This document shows positions 48,501-63,500 of a DNA stretch of 64,000 nucleotides, piece after piece. Both the position numbers and the translations under genes were made by a program. How positions within the stretch are numbered: position 1 is the stretch's first letter; every line of letters starts with the position of its first letter. Origin of the DNA: Leucaena leucocephala (Eukaryota > Streptophyta > Magnoliopsida > Fabales > Fabaceae); the NCBI GenBank assembly GCA_037074615.1, contig CM073542.1, forward strand, positions 22,081,568-22,145,567, in the 5' to 3' direction. The notes beneath the pieces were generated by a model. It saw only the letters and a list, made by a program, of their open reading frames with translations, did no database searches and had not been told where the DNA came from.

Positions 48501-51500
48501 AATCTTAAACAGAAGTATATTTCTGAAAACTTGTTTGAACAATTGCAAATAAGACTATGTGCGTAAATGTGTAAACCACACATAGAAAAGGGCAGCCAAA
48601 TATTTATTGCTTCATAGCTGTGCGTACGGAATGATTGGATGTGATTTAAGCTTGTGCTGATTTGGACCAAAACAAACTACTGCTAAATCACATTTGAGCG
48701 ACCAACTTAAATTTGGTGCAAGGTTTGCACTCCAGTTTCACTAAAAAAGGAAGAAAAAATAGCCTTAGCCAATCCAAAATTTTGGCCACACTCCCAACAT
48801 GTTGAATCAAACATAGAATACAATAATTTGGTTATCTTCTTCTCAACTGCATCCTGATCCCAATAAATTTTATCGGTGTAAAATATTTCTTTTAAAAACT
48901 TATGTTTATGCGGCAGCAATAAGAGGGCTACTTTTTAAGTGGTAACAAGCATGCAACCAATTTATAAAATGATTATGAAAATTTACATATTAAGGAAATG
49001 CTGATGAGGTATCAAAACATTAGGGCTGCCCAAAATAAGAAATTTGAGAAAATGAAATAACTGATAGTTATAATAGGAACTTACTGCACGAGAAAATCGT
49101 AGTGCATCTCTTTTAGATACATTCCCATAGGACCAACTCCTCACTTGGGCTGATGCTCCCTCAATCATTGCCGTTGAAGGAGCCGAATAATCTGCTTTCC
49201 GGCGCTTCTGAACTCGCTCAGAAGGCTCAGGTTCTTTCTTTTTTCGTTTACTACTTCTTTCAGATTGATTGGCCTCTGCATAGCTTTTAATGTTCCTTGC
49301 AGCACGTGGAACCAAAGCTTCCTAGAAAAGAAAACAGAGAAAAGGCCAGGGAAAATAAGATAAACAATATTAAATATATCTCGAACCAAACATAAGATAG
49401 AGAAATATATAAAAAGCTAAACAAGCAATATCTTAGAAACAAAGTAAGGATATTTTCTAGGGGGGAAAATCAGAATAATCAGAAGAGAACAATACCTCAG
49501 CTTGGGCTATCGCCTCGGGTTTTATCCAACGACTCCAGAAACTCCCATCATCTTCATCATTGCAGAAATTAGCAACCTGTAGAAAAGCAAGTTGAAAAAG
49601 AAAAGCAGCTAAGTAACACCCTATCCAACAGAATTATGCTCTGCAAAATAAATACAATCACAAAAGATAAAATCACACGGAATAACTGAATATCAGATAA
49701 TGTCCTTGAATTGTACCTTAAAGGCACTCAACAGTTCATGCGCTTGCTCTCCGTCTGCTTCCTTCTCTTCAACCTTCTCTGCTCTTTCAAGAATCTCATC
49801 TATATCCAAACTTAAAAGTCGTTTCTTACTCTCTTCATCATTTCTTTCTTCCTTAAAAAGCTCCTCTGCTCCAAATCTTAAAATTGCTGACAGCTCATTC
49901 TGTCATGGAAAAAGCACAAGTTCGATACAACCATAAATCAAAAGCAAACACCTAGAGAGCGGAACCAATAAGATTCAGTAGGTTGAATGTATTAAAAACA
50001 TACGGATGATCTTAGCCCAGTAATATCATCCCCAATGGTACAATACAAATCCAATGGAAGCATGTTAACAAACTAGCAATTAATCAATTTTGACATATAT
50101 CCTTACTTTGTCAAAAAGTCCTCCTCCTTTTTTGGCTTCTTTCTTCTCCAGTCTACCCTCTGCATTTAATTTTTGAATGACCAAATGGTCGAGGACCTAC
50201 AAAGCATGATCACAAGAAAATGAGTGTAGAATTAAGGTATCAAGGCATGTGATAAAACAAGCAGAATATATAGCTTTGCATGAACACAATGTGAAGTTTT
50301 TAACTAAAAAATGAATGTATATACTATTAATAAACTTTATTATTATAATAATTTATAAATAATAGTAAAAGGAAAGGCAAAAGAAATCCATACCATCTTT
50401 TTCTTGGCTCGTTCCAAAATATCTTCCTCAACGCTTTTGCTTGTCAAAAATCTATATATGTTAACAACTTCTTGTTGCCCAATTCTATGTGCTCTACTCA
50501 TGGCCTAAAAGATAATCAAAGATAAAAGTAGGTATCCTAAACTCCTTGTTAAAACAACAACAATGAACATGATAATAGAAATATTAAACATGGTAGTACC
50601 TGGAGGTCATTTTGGGGATTCCAGTCTGAATCAAATATTATGACAGTGTCTGCCGTGGCAAGATTGATACCCAGACCTCCTGCTCTAGTTGAAAGAAGGA
50701 AGCAAAAATCATCACTACCAGGTGCATTAAAATGATCCATTGCCTGCTGTCGTAACTCAGCCTTTGTACTGCCATCAAGCCTCTGGAATTGAAATCCTCT
50801 AAGTGACATATACTCAGCCAGTATATCCAGCATCCTAACCATCTGCATAAGTATGTGATATATTGCTTCAGAATTAACATTATTAATACAGACAGAGTCT
50901 ATCCCCCAGATTAAAGCACATTAACAACGGCAAGCAGAACACTCAGTAATATTTCCAAAGATTTTTCTCAATAACCTCATAGATTTCATGAACCTTTAAA
51001 ATAAATAAGACGTCAAAACAGCTGTGCTTTCAGACTTCAGAAACTGAAAGTATTCTGACTGATTGGCAACTTAAAGAATAAACTGTTTAAATATATTCTT
51101 AACAAGCATTGGTTTTCTCATAGTTCTTCAAGAAATTTTTGTCTTATGGATTAGCTAATTAAAGCAGCTTTGAAGCAATAAAGTTACCAATCAACCTCAA
51201 CCCCCGAGCAGCAAAATAAAGTTCAAAGAATAATTTACATTTTGTCTCAATAACAAAATATAAGCAATTATTGTCATCAAAAGCATAGAAAAATAATCCT
51301 ATGCAAGGCATTATAATCTATTAACTAAAGCACATCTTCTACCAGATCCTCACTCACAAAGTGCCACAAATATCAATCAATCGGATGGGAAGTGTACTTC
51401 ACCAACATGTAATGTTTCATTAATTACCTTAACTAAATTCGACTCAGTCAAACAAATGGAAGAATAGCGACCCATCCCATTAAAGCTTCCACTTAAGTAT

Positions 51501-54500
51501 CCAAAGACAAAAAACTTCCATAAGTATTGATTGGTGACAATATTAAGCATCTTGACAAATTGTGCAAAGCCAGTCGCACCAGTAGACTAGTTCCTAAGCA
51601 GTTTGAACTACATTATCCAGCATAGTTATCGCAAGTAAACTTTAATTCAACTGCAAACGTCAGAAATCACCATAATTGTACGTTTAAATTGTGGAAAAGG
51701 GAAGGGATGGAATCGTTTAATTTCAATCTAAAATAAAGGGGAAAATATAAATCAAACATCCCCTCCCCTTCCCTTCTCCATTTTACTCAATACAAACATA
51801 CCCAACAGTAAATGTTTGAATCGGATCAATTCTTAAAAATGTGTGTATATATATGATGCAACATTGTTAAGCTAAAAGTTTCCAGTAAGATCATTTATTA
51901 AGAACTACATCTGGTGAACCAGTGCCAACAACCAACCTGAGAGAAAATCAGAACACGATGATTAGTCTCATGCAATCTAACAAGTAGCTTATCAAGTATG
52001 ACAAGCTTCCCGCTGCTGAAGACAATTCTCTCGACTTTACTGCTATCACTACTTCCTGAGTCCCCACCATAACCATGGTCAGCACTTTCAAAGAGGAAGG
52101 GATGGTTGCAGCACTTCTTTAATTCAACCACAATATTAAGTAGAGAAACCTGAAGTAAGGTAGATAAAGGAGAACACTTGAGCTTGTAACAGTCAAGAGC
52201 AATAAGATTCAGAAGCAACATGGTTACGGGGAAAAATCCTTGAGAAACTGACAACCCAAGAAATGCAGAGGAAAAAAACACTATTAACCATATTTGAATC
52301 AATGTCTGTTTAAACAGAACTGGGAAGATAAGTCATACAAGCAATATTACTTTTACAATCTTCCCAAATCATCATCATGGAGAAAAAAATATGCATCACA
52401 TAAAATAATTCAAAAACAATTATTATAAAAAGATTATAAAACAATAGGAAGATTACCTGATTCCCACGAACTCCTTTGTTCAAATCATGAAAGTTACGTT
52501 CCAAAATCCACTTGTAATACCTATACAAATGCAAAGGTAGCAGGAACATAAAAAGTGACCTCATATGATGGCTACAAACAGTCTAATTAAGAGAAAAAAT
52601 AGTACTCACCGTTTTTGAAGAGGAGACATTTCAACTCTAAGTATACGCTCAATTTTTGGGGGCAATGATTTCTCCACATCCTTGATGACTCTTCGGAGTA
52701 TGTGAGGCCTCAATTCCATATGAAGATTAGCAAGCTAACATGTAAAATGCATAGACATCAATTTACCCTAAAGAAAAACCCTTGAACTAGACAATTACGC
52801 AACAGCTAAAACAATAAATAAAGGATAATAAAGGCAAACCATACCTCATTCTCATTGAACGAACTCAGATTCTTATAGTTTTGAACAAAATCATCCTTGC
52901 TCTTGAACTTATCAGGATCAAGGAAATGAAGCAGAGCCCTAGAAAACAAAGAAAGTAATCTGTTAGAGAAATGAAGAAAACTGAGGCAACCAAAATTAAG
53001 CTAAATATCTTTCTTGACAATTTCCTTAGCGTGTATATACATATATGTATTATGTAAAGGTTAAATAAGAGAGAGAAACATAATCAGAAATAAACAGAGT
53101 GGTGTTCACCACAACATTAAACCATCAACAAATGACATAGATCAATCTACGTCAAGTACTCAAATAAATGTGCTCCACTATATAGTGCTTGCTTATACAG
53201 TGTATTGACAGTTGCCGAGGGAGATATTAACAGAAGCGAGATATTGAGAGCAGCCGAGGGAGTATATTGACAGAAGCCCGAGGGAGTATATGATAATCCT
53301 TCTATATTTTATTCATCTGTCATGTTACATATATACATGTATGGGATCCCAAATCTGGTGGGATTTACAGAGTAAAATTAGGGAATAAATCAAGGAATAA
53401 ATTCAAAAATATAATATCATCTAATCTCATATAATCTCTCTTAATTAATTCCTATAATCTCTCCTAATTTAATTCAAATATCTTCTACACTCCCCCTAAA
53501 GTTGGAATATAGATATTTATCATGTTCAACTTGCCAATTAGATATTCGAATTTATCTTGAGCCAGCCCTTTTGTAAGCACATCTGTTGTCTATTCTTTTG
53601 AGGGAATATATTTGAAATCAATTGTCCTAGAATCAATCTTTTCTCTTATGAAATGTCTGTTTATCTCGACATGCTTCATCCTATCATGCTGGATTGAATT
53701 ATTTGGCATATTAATCGCTGTCATATTGTCTGAGTATAGTCTGATAGGTAGTTCTACCAGCATTCTCAACTCTTCCAACACCCGCTTTACCCATAGACCT
53801 TCACAAATTCCAACAGCTACAACTCTAAACTCAGCTTCAACGCCGCTTCTAGCAACCAAACTTTGTTTTTTAATACGCCACGTGACTAAATTCTCCCAAA
53901 CATAAGTAACATAACCTAAGGTTGATTTTTTGTCATCTTGATCACCTGCCCTATCAGCATCTGTGAGCATCTCCACATTTCTTTTGTCATATTTTTTGAA
54001 TTAGAGACCCAGACCAGATGAGCCCTTCAAGTATCTAAGAATTCTATAAACTTTGTTAAGGTGTTTTTGTTTGGGATTATGGGAGTATGGACTCATGACA
54101 CTAACGGCATAAGCGATGTCTAGCCTAGTGTATGATAAGATCAACTTTTCTACCATGCACTGATATCTTTCCATATCCACTGCTTTTCCCAGGTCTTCAT
54201 CATCACTAATCTTGGATGCCCGAATAGAGGTATCCCTTGGTCTGCACCTATCATACATGTTTCTTCTAAGAGGTCGAGTATATATTTTTTCTGCAAGATA
54301 CTGATCCTCTTCGTAGATCTGGCAACCTCCATGCCCAAAAACTATATCATTTCCCCTATATCTTTAACTTGGAACTCTTGATTTATAGCCCTTCTAATTC
54401 TATCAATCTCTATTGAATTGTCACCTATGAGAATGATATCATCGACAAATACTACTAACACCACTAGTTTCCCGTCTACATGTATGAAGAATAGAGTATG

Positions 54501-57500
54501 GTCACTATGTCCGTGTATAGCCTTGATTTTTCAATACTTTGGCTCGAGGAGACTGTTTTAAACCATGCAATGACTTCTTAAACTTACATAATTGACTTTC
54601 CTTCTTTTCCAGGAATCCTGGGGTCATCTTCATATATACCTCCTCCTTTAATTCTACATTTAAAAACGCATTCTTGACATCCATCTAATGTAGTGGCTAG
54701 TCTAGATTGACAGCAAGCGATAGTAGGATTCTGATTGTGTTTAGTTTAGTTACTAGTACAAACGTCTCAGTGCAATCATACCATAAACTTGAATAAAACC
54801 CTTCGCCACCAGTCTTGCTTCGTATTTTTCAAGATTTTCATCAGCAAGGTATTTTGGATCCACTTGCATCCTACTGCTTTCTTGCTTTTAAGTAGCTCAA
54901 CTACTTCCCATGTTTCATTACTTTCTAGTGCTTTCATCTCTTCCATTCCTGCTTGTCTCCATTCAGGGCTTGCTAAAGCCTCATTTATATTCTCTGGTAT
55001 TCTGATTTGATCAATGTGAGAGACAAAAGCATGATATTTGGATGATAAAGCCTGATAAAAAACAAACTTTCTAGAGAATGCCTAGTACATGACCTGCATT
55101 GTTTTCTTGCTACTATTGGAAGATCAAGGTCATTATTCTATACTTGTGGCTGCTCAAGACCTGCACCTAGTCCAGATTCTTGATGTGCATCATTGACCTA
55201 AGGAGCATTACCTGTCATGTTTCTGCGAGTATAGACTTGACCCCACTTGTTAATGTCTCCCTGTGTCCTTAACATTCCTTAGATTCCTCTTTTATTGGTA
55301 CGTCAAGGATATAAATTCGATAAGGTTCTTGGTGAAGATATAGTGGTTGGGGTTCAAGTTCAGTTAGTGCATTTTGAGCTTGAGATTTCTGAAGTTCACT
55401 CCAAATCTCCCCTTAAACCAAGGATGAGGTATAAAAAGGAACAATTTGATGAAAGGTGACATCACATATGACATAGAGACACTTAGCCAATTGATCAAAA
55501 CATTTGTACCCCTTTTGGTTTCTAGCAAGTCCTAGAAAGATACATCTTACAGCCGTAGGCTTGAGTTTAAGAGTATGATATAGGTGAACAAAGGTAGTGC
55601 CACCAAAGACTTATAGACGAAGGGTATTTTTCAGGTAGGGCAGATGAAAATAGTTCTAGAGAACCTGGAAGAGAGTTTGGAAAGACAAGGATTTATAAGG
55701 CATACGGTTAATTAAAAAAGTAGCCATGAGGACAACGTCTGTCCAATAGAAATTGAGATCATGGCTACTAAACAGAAGGATCCTAACAGTTTCTAGGATA
55801 TGTCTATTTTTACACTCAACGATGCCATTTTATTGGGGGCTGTATGGACAAGAACTCTTATGAGTGATACCATGTTGCTTAAAAAACTTAGATAACAGAG
55901 GTTAAAATACTTATTAACATTATCAATATGGAGAGTGAATTTTTGTATTGAATTGTGTATCGACCATATTATAAAAATCAACGAATATTTGATACACCTC
56001 GATCTTATCCTTTAAAAGGAAAACCCAACTGGCACGGGTATAGTCATCGATGAGAGTCATAAACCATTTTGAATGTGTACAATTTAGGACTCGGGATGGA
56101 CCCCATAAGTCACTATGAATGATGGAAAAGGGCTTAGATGGGCGATATAGAGTACTTGAAAAATAAGCACAATGATGTTTTGAGTTCACAAGAATCACAA
56201 GAAATTTTGAATTTTTATTAGAGCAAATTGAAGGAAACATCTTACACATATATTGAAAGTTTGAATGTCCTAATCTCGTGTCATAATTCAAATTCACTAG
56301 CCCTAGGAAGAAACACTTTACTACATAAATGAGGTGCTGGATCATACAACCATCCAGGTAATATAGCTCATCAAGCTTCTTAACAACACCAATCGTCCCA
56401 TGAGCAAATCCTGAAAGATATAGTGGGTAGCAAAGAAATTAGCACGGCATCGTTCATCTCTAATTAATTGACTTATAGATAACAAATTACATTTCAATTT
56501 TGAAACATGTAGAACATTATGAAGGGCCAGAGTAGTAAAAACATTGACGGTACCAGTACCAGCAACATCAACAATTTTAACTGTAATGTGAGATTTGTAG
56601 GAGTATATTTGGAAAAAGTGAGACATCATTGGTCATGTGATCAAAATCACTTAAGTAAATAATCCAACAGAGACCCGTGTGCTTACCTTTGGTGGAGGCA
56701 GGGGCTTTAAAGGAATTACCTCTCTGTACTACAGTGGCAACAGGTTGTTTGCTGGACTGATTTTCAAGGGTACAATTATAGAGTAAGAGCCAGAGGGTCT
56801 AGTGAAGATGGAACAGCAAAGCTGGAGGCAAAGATTATCCCTTCTAAGTTAAAGGCATCGGCCAGATTGCCACGGTGCCTACTGCGCCTTGGCTTCCAAT
56901 CAAGAGGCTTACCATATAGGTCCCAACATTTATCCTTGGTATGGCCCACCTTCTTATAGTGATCACAGGTTGGAGCATCTCTTTTTGAAGCTGGAGTACA
57001 GACAACAAGTGCAGAAGCCTCAATGGCTACTGCCCGAGAAGCTGCAAAATCTTGCACCATTACCTAACGGCGGGCTTCTTCATCTCAAAGGAGAGCAAAT
57101 GCTTCACGGACTAAGGGAAGAGGAACACGCCCCAAGAGATGCCCACGAATATCATCATAGACTAGGTTCAGTCCGACAAGAAGTTCAAACAACCTCTCTT
57201 CTTCCAGGTCCTGTTGATAGGTAGCAGCATCCTCGACATGCCTCTAAACACGTTGCTCCAACTAGTCCAGTTCCGGCCACAAGGTTGTCTTCTCCAGATA
57301 GTAAGCATTGAGAGGACGATCACCTTGTCTAACTACCAAAAGCTGAGAACGCAAGTCGAAGACAAGAGAAGTAGTCAGAGGCTTACCATAAGCTTCCTTC
57401 ACGCCCAACCAAATTTCCTTGGCTGAAGAGAGAAACATGAAGCTTCGACGAACAACGGGAACCATGGATTGAGCAGCCACGACGCCCCCTAAAGAGTTGT

Positions 57501-60500
57501 CAAACTTCCATCGACGGCAAGTACTAGCATCATCGGTGGGCGGTAGGTCACTCTAGATCAACTCGAGTTTATCACAGTTGTCAAGTGCAAGCTATATCGA
57601 CTGTGCCCACTCCAGATAGTTGTCACTAGTGAGACACTTGGAGACGATGATAATGGTCTACCCTTCAACGCAAGCCACTTCGGTTAGGAGACGCAGCCCA
57701 CCATCAGACGTGACGGTGGTGCCGACTTAGGTGGAGGAAGACAGAAGCCGAGGGAGTATATTGACAAAAGTCGAGGGAGTATATGATAATCCTTCCATAT
57801 TTTATTCATCTATCATGTTACATATACACACATACGGAATCCCAAATCTAGTGGGATTTACATAGTAAAATTAGGGAATAAATCAAGGAATAAACTCAAA
57901 AATCTAATCTCATCTAATCTCCTATAATCTCTCCTAATTTAATTCTAATATCTACTACACAGTGGCATAAGGACATGATCTGCTTCTACCATGAAAACTT
58001 ATACACTGAGTTTAAACACAAATGGTAATAGAAAACTAGCACCGAGAAGCAACTAAGAGGTTAAGGAAACAAGAGAAGCATCTTAGAAGAAGAAATATAA
58101 ATGTCTATCTTTCCTACATGAATATTATAGGGCCATCAAGATCTATAGTACACATGCTAGCTAATTAAGCAATTGCATCAAGCACTTGTTAAATGTGTAT
58201 TCAATCGAACCTCAATAAAGATGAAAGTAAAATCAGATTGCACTATGGTGTTGGAATTATTGCCATTTATCCAGATAATAATAATAAAATCTGCTATTGC
58301 ACAAAAAAGATACTTTCTTTTCAACAAGCCAAAGATAAAGAATACTATTTACCATAGCTCTTCAACACTGTTTTGCAGTGGAGTTCCAGTGATGAGCAAT
58401 TTGTTCTTGGTGCTAAATTCCTAGGAGATCAGAAAAATAAAAATAAATATTCCCAAAAAACAAAAATAGGGAGCATCACAAAATATCGTCAACATGGAGA
58501 TTAAATTTTACATACTGAAAGTGTAGTGTACAGCTGAGCCTCACTATTTTTCAGTCTATGAGCCTCATCAACCATCAAATAATTCCATTTAATCTTGGAG
58601 AGAACAGCTTTATCCTTCAGAACCACTTCATATGTGGTCAAGAGGGCATTAAATTTTATAGGCCTGCCAGCCTTTTTATCATTATAAAATTCATACTGTT
58701 GACAAACCTGCCACCAGAAAGCAGAAAATCAGGGGGGAATTACATGACAGTTGATATTAAAAACAATTGAATAAAAGGTACTTGTAGCTTTCTTTAATAT
58801 CACCAAAAAAAATAAAGTGTGTAACATTAAAATACTAAACCATCTGCATGAAACTAATCAAGTAGAACAATTTGATCCCGTGCTAATTCAAATGACTAAT
58901 ATCCCACACATGGAGTAACGACTTTCACATGTAGACCAGGAATTCAAGAAATATCTCTTACCTCTCGCCCTGCTCGATTACCAACATATACAATAATATT
59001 CATATCAGGAAGCCACTTCCTGAATTCTTTGGCCCAGTTTGACAAAGTAGACAAAGGGACAACTACAAGAAAAGGACCATGGATTTGCTGGGCATTCTGT
59101 AACAGGAAAAGGATATAATTATCTTCAAAATAGCAAAAGCATCAAGAAGGAAAACAGAAAACTTGTATTATACCTGAAGAAAACCAAGCATTGAGACTGA
59201 CTGAACAGTTTTACCAAGGCCCATTTCATCAGCTAAAATAACATTTGTGTCATTTCTCCAACTGTCATACAATAGGGAAAAATTAGAGCATCTGACATTG
59301 AAAAGCATAATGTATTCAGACAAGTATACATACCTGTTAACAAGAAAATTCAAACCCTCAAGTTGATAATCACGAAGCTTCCCACCCTTCAACCACTCAG
59401 GCTGTTCATCAAGCTTTCTCAAACTTGCTAAACATCATAAAAGCACATGTTACAAATTTACAATAGCATTCTTTTACATCTTGAAAAGATCAAATATTCC
59501 GAATAGGAAACTGGAAAATTATCCATGGTGTGCACCCATCCGAAAAAACTTAGTAGAAAGCAGAATCAAAAACAAAAGGAAGGCACCAGAGTGAAATGCT
59601 CATAATAAAGATTTTATAAATACTTGCCATTGAGCCAATTAAACATAAGTTAATCAACAGATGCTTTTAAAACATGAATTTAGAATGGAAATATCAGTTC
59701 AATAATTTTAACTTTTAAACTAATAATTTGATAACTTAATCGGTTGTCAATCACTGTGGCAATTAAATTTTTGTACAAAAAATTAAGATATGAAAAGATA
59801 GATAAGTTCCCTAAGGAAATACTCTTTGGTGTTAAAACTGCAACACTGTTATATAGCACACGGGATTTTAAGCCCTAAGCTTTGAAACCAGGTCAAGGAT
59901 GACAGAAGGCAACCCTGTTATATAGCACTATTAGCTAAATAATATTAAAAGAAGGGTAAAGGTGCATCCAACACCCCAAACTAATTTCAAAAAAGTAACT
60001 AGTACCCTAAAATATTTAAGGGTACAATTAGCACTCAATTAATTTTAGAGGTACAATTAACTCCTAAAGTATTTAAATTGTTGCAATTTTGCCCTTTTGC
60101 TAATAAAACACAAACTTTTATTTGATACATGCCACATAAATTTTTTATTTGGACACATTATTGTTCAAAATGTCACATGTGTAATATTATTTGAATTAAT
60201 TGTATTAAATCAACCATAAAATTTCTCAATCTTCACATATAAATTCTATATAATGTCAATTTTAAGGTTTATTCAGTACACTTTTTTAAACAATATGACT
60301 CATGTAATATTTAAATAATAATGTGTTGAAATAAAAAAGTTTACGGAATATGGATCGAATATAAATTTGTATTTCTATTAGTGAAAAGGTAGAATTGTAC
60401 CAATTTAAATATTTTAAGATGACAGTCGCACATCCAAAATTAGTTAACACCCTTAAATATTTTAGGAAATTTTAATTGCTCCTCTGAAATTAGTTTAAGG

Positions 60501-63500
60501 TGCTGGATGCACCTTTACCCTTAAAAGAATGTCAAATTTTGTTATGTAAATTAGTAAATAACATAAAGAGAAGATGATACTTATAGAAGGGAGAGAAGAG
60601 AATATGCTCAAACAGAAATATATCATTCATTACACACATTACATCCCTTCAATATCCTATTTATAGACCTATTAACCTAAGTACCTAAACTACCCCCTTA
60701 ACCCATAATTCCCCATGTATCTGAAAATGCCAAGAGCTAAAGTAATAATGCACCAAGAGCCAAATCAAGGATAGAGTGCAACCAAGGCACAATTACAAAT
60801 ATCATAGTTCCATAGAAATAAGGCACAGAAACATGCCTTTCATATCAGTCTCACAAAATGCATGGCTGCATACAAGTTTGAAAATTACGAAATAGATACA
60901 AACCTTTACTCTTCTTGCGTTGTAGATCTACCATCTTTCCTTGAACTGACATTGCAGCATCACGAGCCTGCTCAAATGTGACAGAACAAAATGCTTACTG
61001 CTATGTGATAAGTAATTTAAGAACATTAACAGAGTTTCCCTGTGTGGATTAGCTTGCTGACAATACACAGCACTGTTAAATAAAAATACAGGTGCCGAAA
61101 TACAAATTGTACTGAAACTATAAGAAAAATCCAGCAGCTATAAGACCCCTTCTGAGACATTTGCTCGTGAGGTAGAAGATGGAGAAAATAACCATTGACA
61201 GCAAGGAAGAAAATATAAGTATTGATCCCGGCATATCAACCACGGTGCAGAAGTTGAACAATTGCTCTGTCTCTTGCAGAATCCAGCCTCCCAGTAAAAT
61301 GAGAGGGTATGCTTTGATGTGTCAAATGCATGGAAGGGAGGACCCTCTAACATGGCAAGTCTTGCCAATTTAGTAGTACACAATACTCTAAAAGTAGGGC
61401 AGGAACCTAAGAGAATTTATTCTCCTAAATGCATCACTATGGCCAAAACCTAGGAGAGTTTACTCTCCTTAAAATATCATTCCCATGTGGGGGATGCAGC
61501 CCTTAAATTCACTTGAGGATGGGCCAAGTCTTGGTTTAACACATGCTATGCCAAGAACACCATTATTGGAAATGCTTAACACATAGCAGCTGAATTGATT
61601 CCAATTTTCAAACTGAAGCTCACAACACACTCTAATTAGAGGACAATAACTGCAGAAAGATTCAGCAAATTACTTAAATATAAAATGCACAGAATTTTCT
61701 GAGACTTTATTTCTTTTATCTGTATTTTCTGGTATTTCCTAACAGTTGCATAAATGAGATCATTTCAGTTACACGAGAAAATGTAAAACTCATTCTATTG
61801 TGAAGGATAAAAAACATACTCTAAAGTTCTGAGATATACAATATATAGCATTTTTAGTATGAATCCTATCGGTACCCGTGCCAACTATGACTTCATATAT
61901 AAAAGTAAACTAATGTTGATTGAACCATTCAAAAGTTATCAATATATAAGAAATACTCTTACTATTTATTTGGACAAATACTTCCCACACAGCTTTAAAA
62001 TCTCTTAAAATTGCTGAGTCCACATGCTTATTGTGGGATACCTACTACGTCATTTGTGCATATGCTTCCCAAGTCAAATGAAGCCCTAATCTTCTTTAGG
62101 CCATGCCATCTAGATTTATGCGTGCCAAAGTAAAAGGCAAATAGCTTGCTAATAACTCATACTGGCAGAAGCGCGCACAAAAAGAAAATTCTATTCTGAG
62201 ATTACGATAGAAGAGCAATTCAGAGGAAAATGTTCCTTTTCAATAATAATTTGGAATAAATTAATCATTTAGTTCTTATAATTTTACAACTCGGTCACTG
62301 AAATTTAACTCAATACAACTCAGTTCCTTAAGTTCTAGCCATTTAATCGGTTGATCCCTACATTTTATGACTTGGTTACAACTCAAACCCTTAAACTGGA
62401 CATTTTCTAAAAGTATAGAGACCCATAGATTAAATGGCTAAAACTTGAGGGACTGAGTTGAACTAGTTAAACTTCAAAGACAAAATTGTAACACAATCAA
62501 AACTATAAGGACTAAATAATTAATTTTCCCAAATAATTTATTAAAATAAAATAAAGTTACCTTGTACTCATCAATAGCATGCTGAGCAAAAGCAATATCT
62601 GTGTCTTTCTCCCTGTTACAAAATGCCAAAAAGCATTAGTATTCCATACTTGATGGTATCAATGCACAAAGATAAACTAATATCAACAGATACTGCATAA
62701 AATAGAAAAGAATCATACTCATATAAGGACCTAAAAGAAACAAGGCAATAAAATCAGCAGTTCCTTTCTAATTAAAATGCCTTAGATATGCAGAAAAAAA
62801 ATAAAGGCACAAGTCAATCTATACAATAACTTTAGCATACCAAGTCACTTCAGCATAAGACAGCCCTTGCCACTTGACCAAATATTCTATATTAACATTG
62901 CCAGAATTATCTTTGCTGATTCTATCTGCAATTATTCTTTCTACCTAAAAATACAAATCATAACTAAATTAGATGCAGTGCATCAAAAAACAACGAGAAG
63001 TGAAAGATCAAAGTCATTAAATGTAGAAAAACACACCTGACTGTTTTGCTTGATAATATCTAAATCCATCTCCTTACTCACATCATTAACCTCAATCTAC
63101 AAACAGCACCAAGATATGATTAAAAATTGAAACATGCTTGACGCTTCGATAATATTAAGATATAGTCAAAAGTAAGCTTTGAATGATAATCATTAAGGAG
63201 AAATTTGATACTAAGTACAAACATGAAGAATGAAATCATTTCCCCTGTGATAGGAATTAAATATACATATATACACAAATTTATAAATAACTAAGAAAAG
63301 ATAAGAACATCAACTAAGTGATTGCAATCAGCAGTTAAGCAGACAGTAGAGGGATACACAATTTTTTTAAGAAGCACATAATATATTACCACTTCTCTCA
63401 CAGTAATTACATTAAAAAGTTTACTTACGAGTAAATTATTTGGAAAATAGAATGCAGTTTTACTTATAACAAGTATTCCAATAACACCAAAATGTATAAT

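Larger units (their letters stand above)
53198..57964 (-). mobile_element. Degenerate Ty1/copia retrotransposon in CHR5 intron
   Basis: Element 53203-57959 with CAGTG directly outside both ends (53198-53202 and 57960-57964), a five-base target duplication. It is transcribed on the minus strand, like CHR5. From its 5' side: LTR about 57740-57959, gag about 57500-56780, integrase about 56345-55800, reverse transcriptase about 55000-54000 with FVDDIIL near 54430, RNase H about 53976-53590 (GVEAEFRVVAVG, LYSDNMTA), polypurine tract near 53490-53500 and the second LTR 53203-53489. The gag-integrase-RT order is that of copia. Many stops and frameshifts break every domain, and in the gag zinc knuckle (CDHYKKVGHTKDKC, about 56926-56967) the second Cys is Tyr. 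It is not able to move by itself. No clear initiator-Met tRNA primer site is seen beside the 5' LTR. Confidence 0.9.

Noticed and set aside
54789..55010. Plus-strand ORF within the copia element
   Set aside because: Antisense shadow of the reverse transcriptase region.
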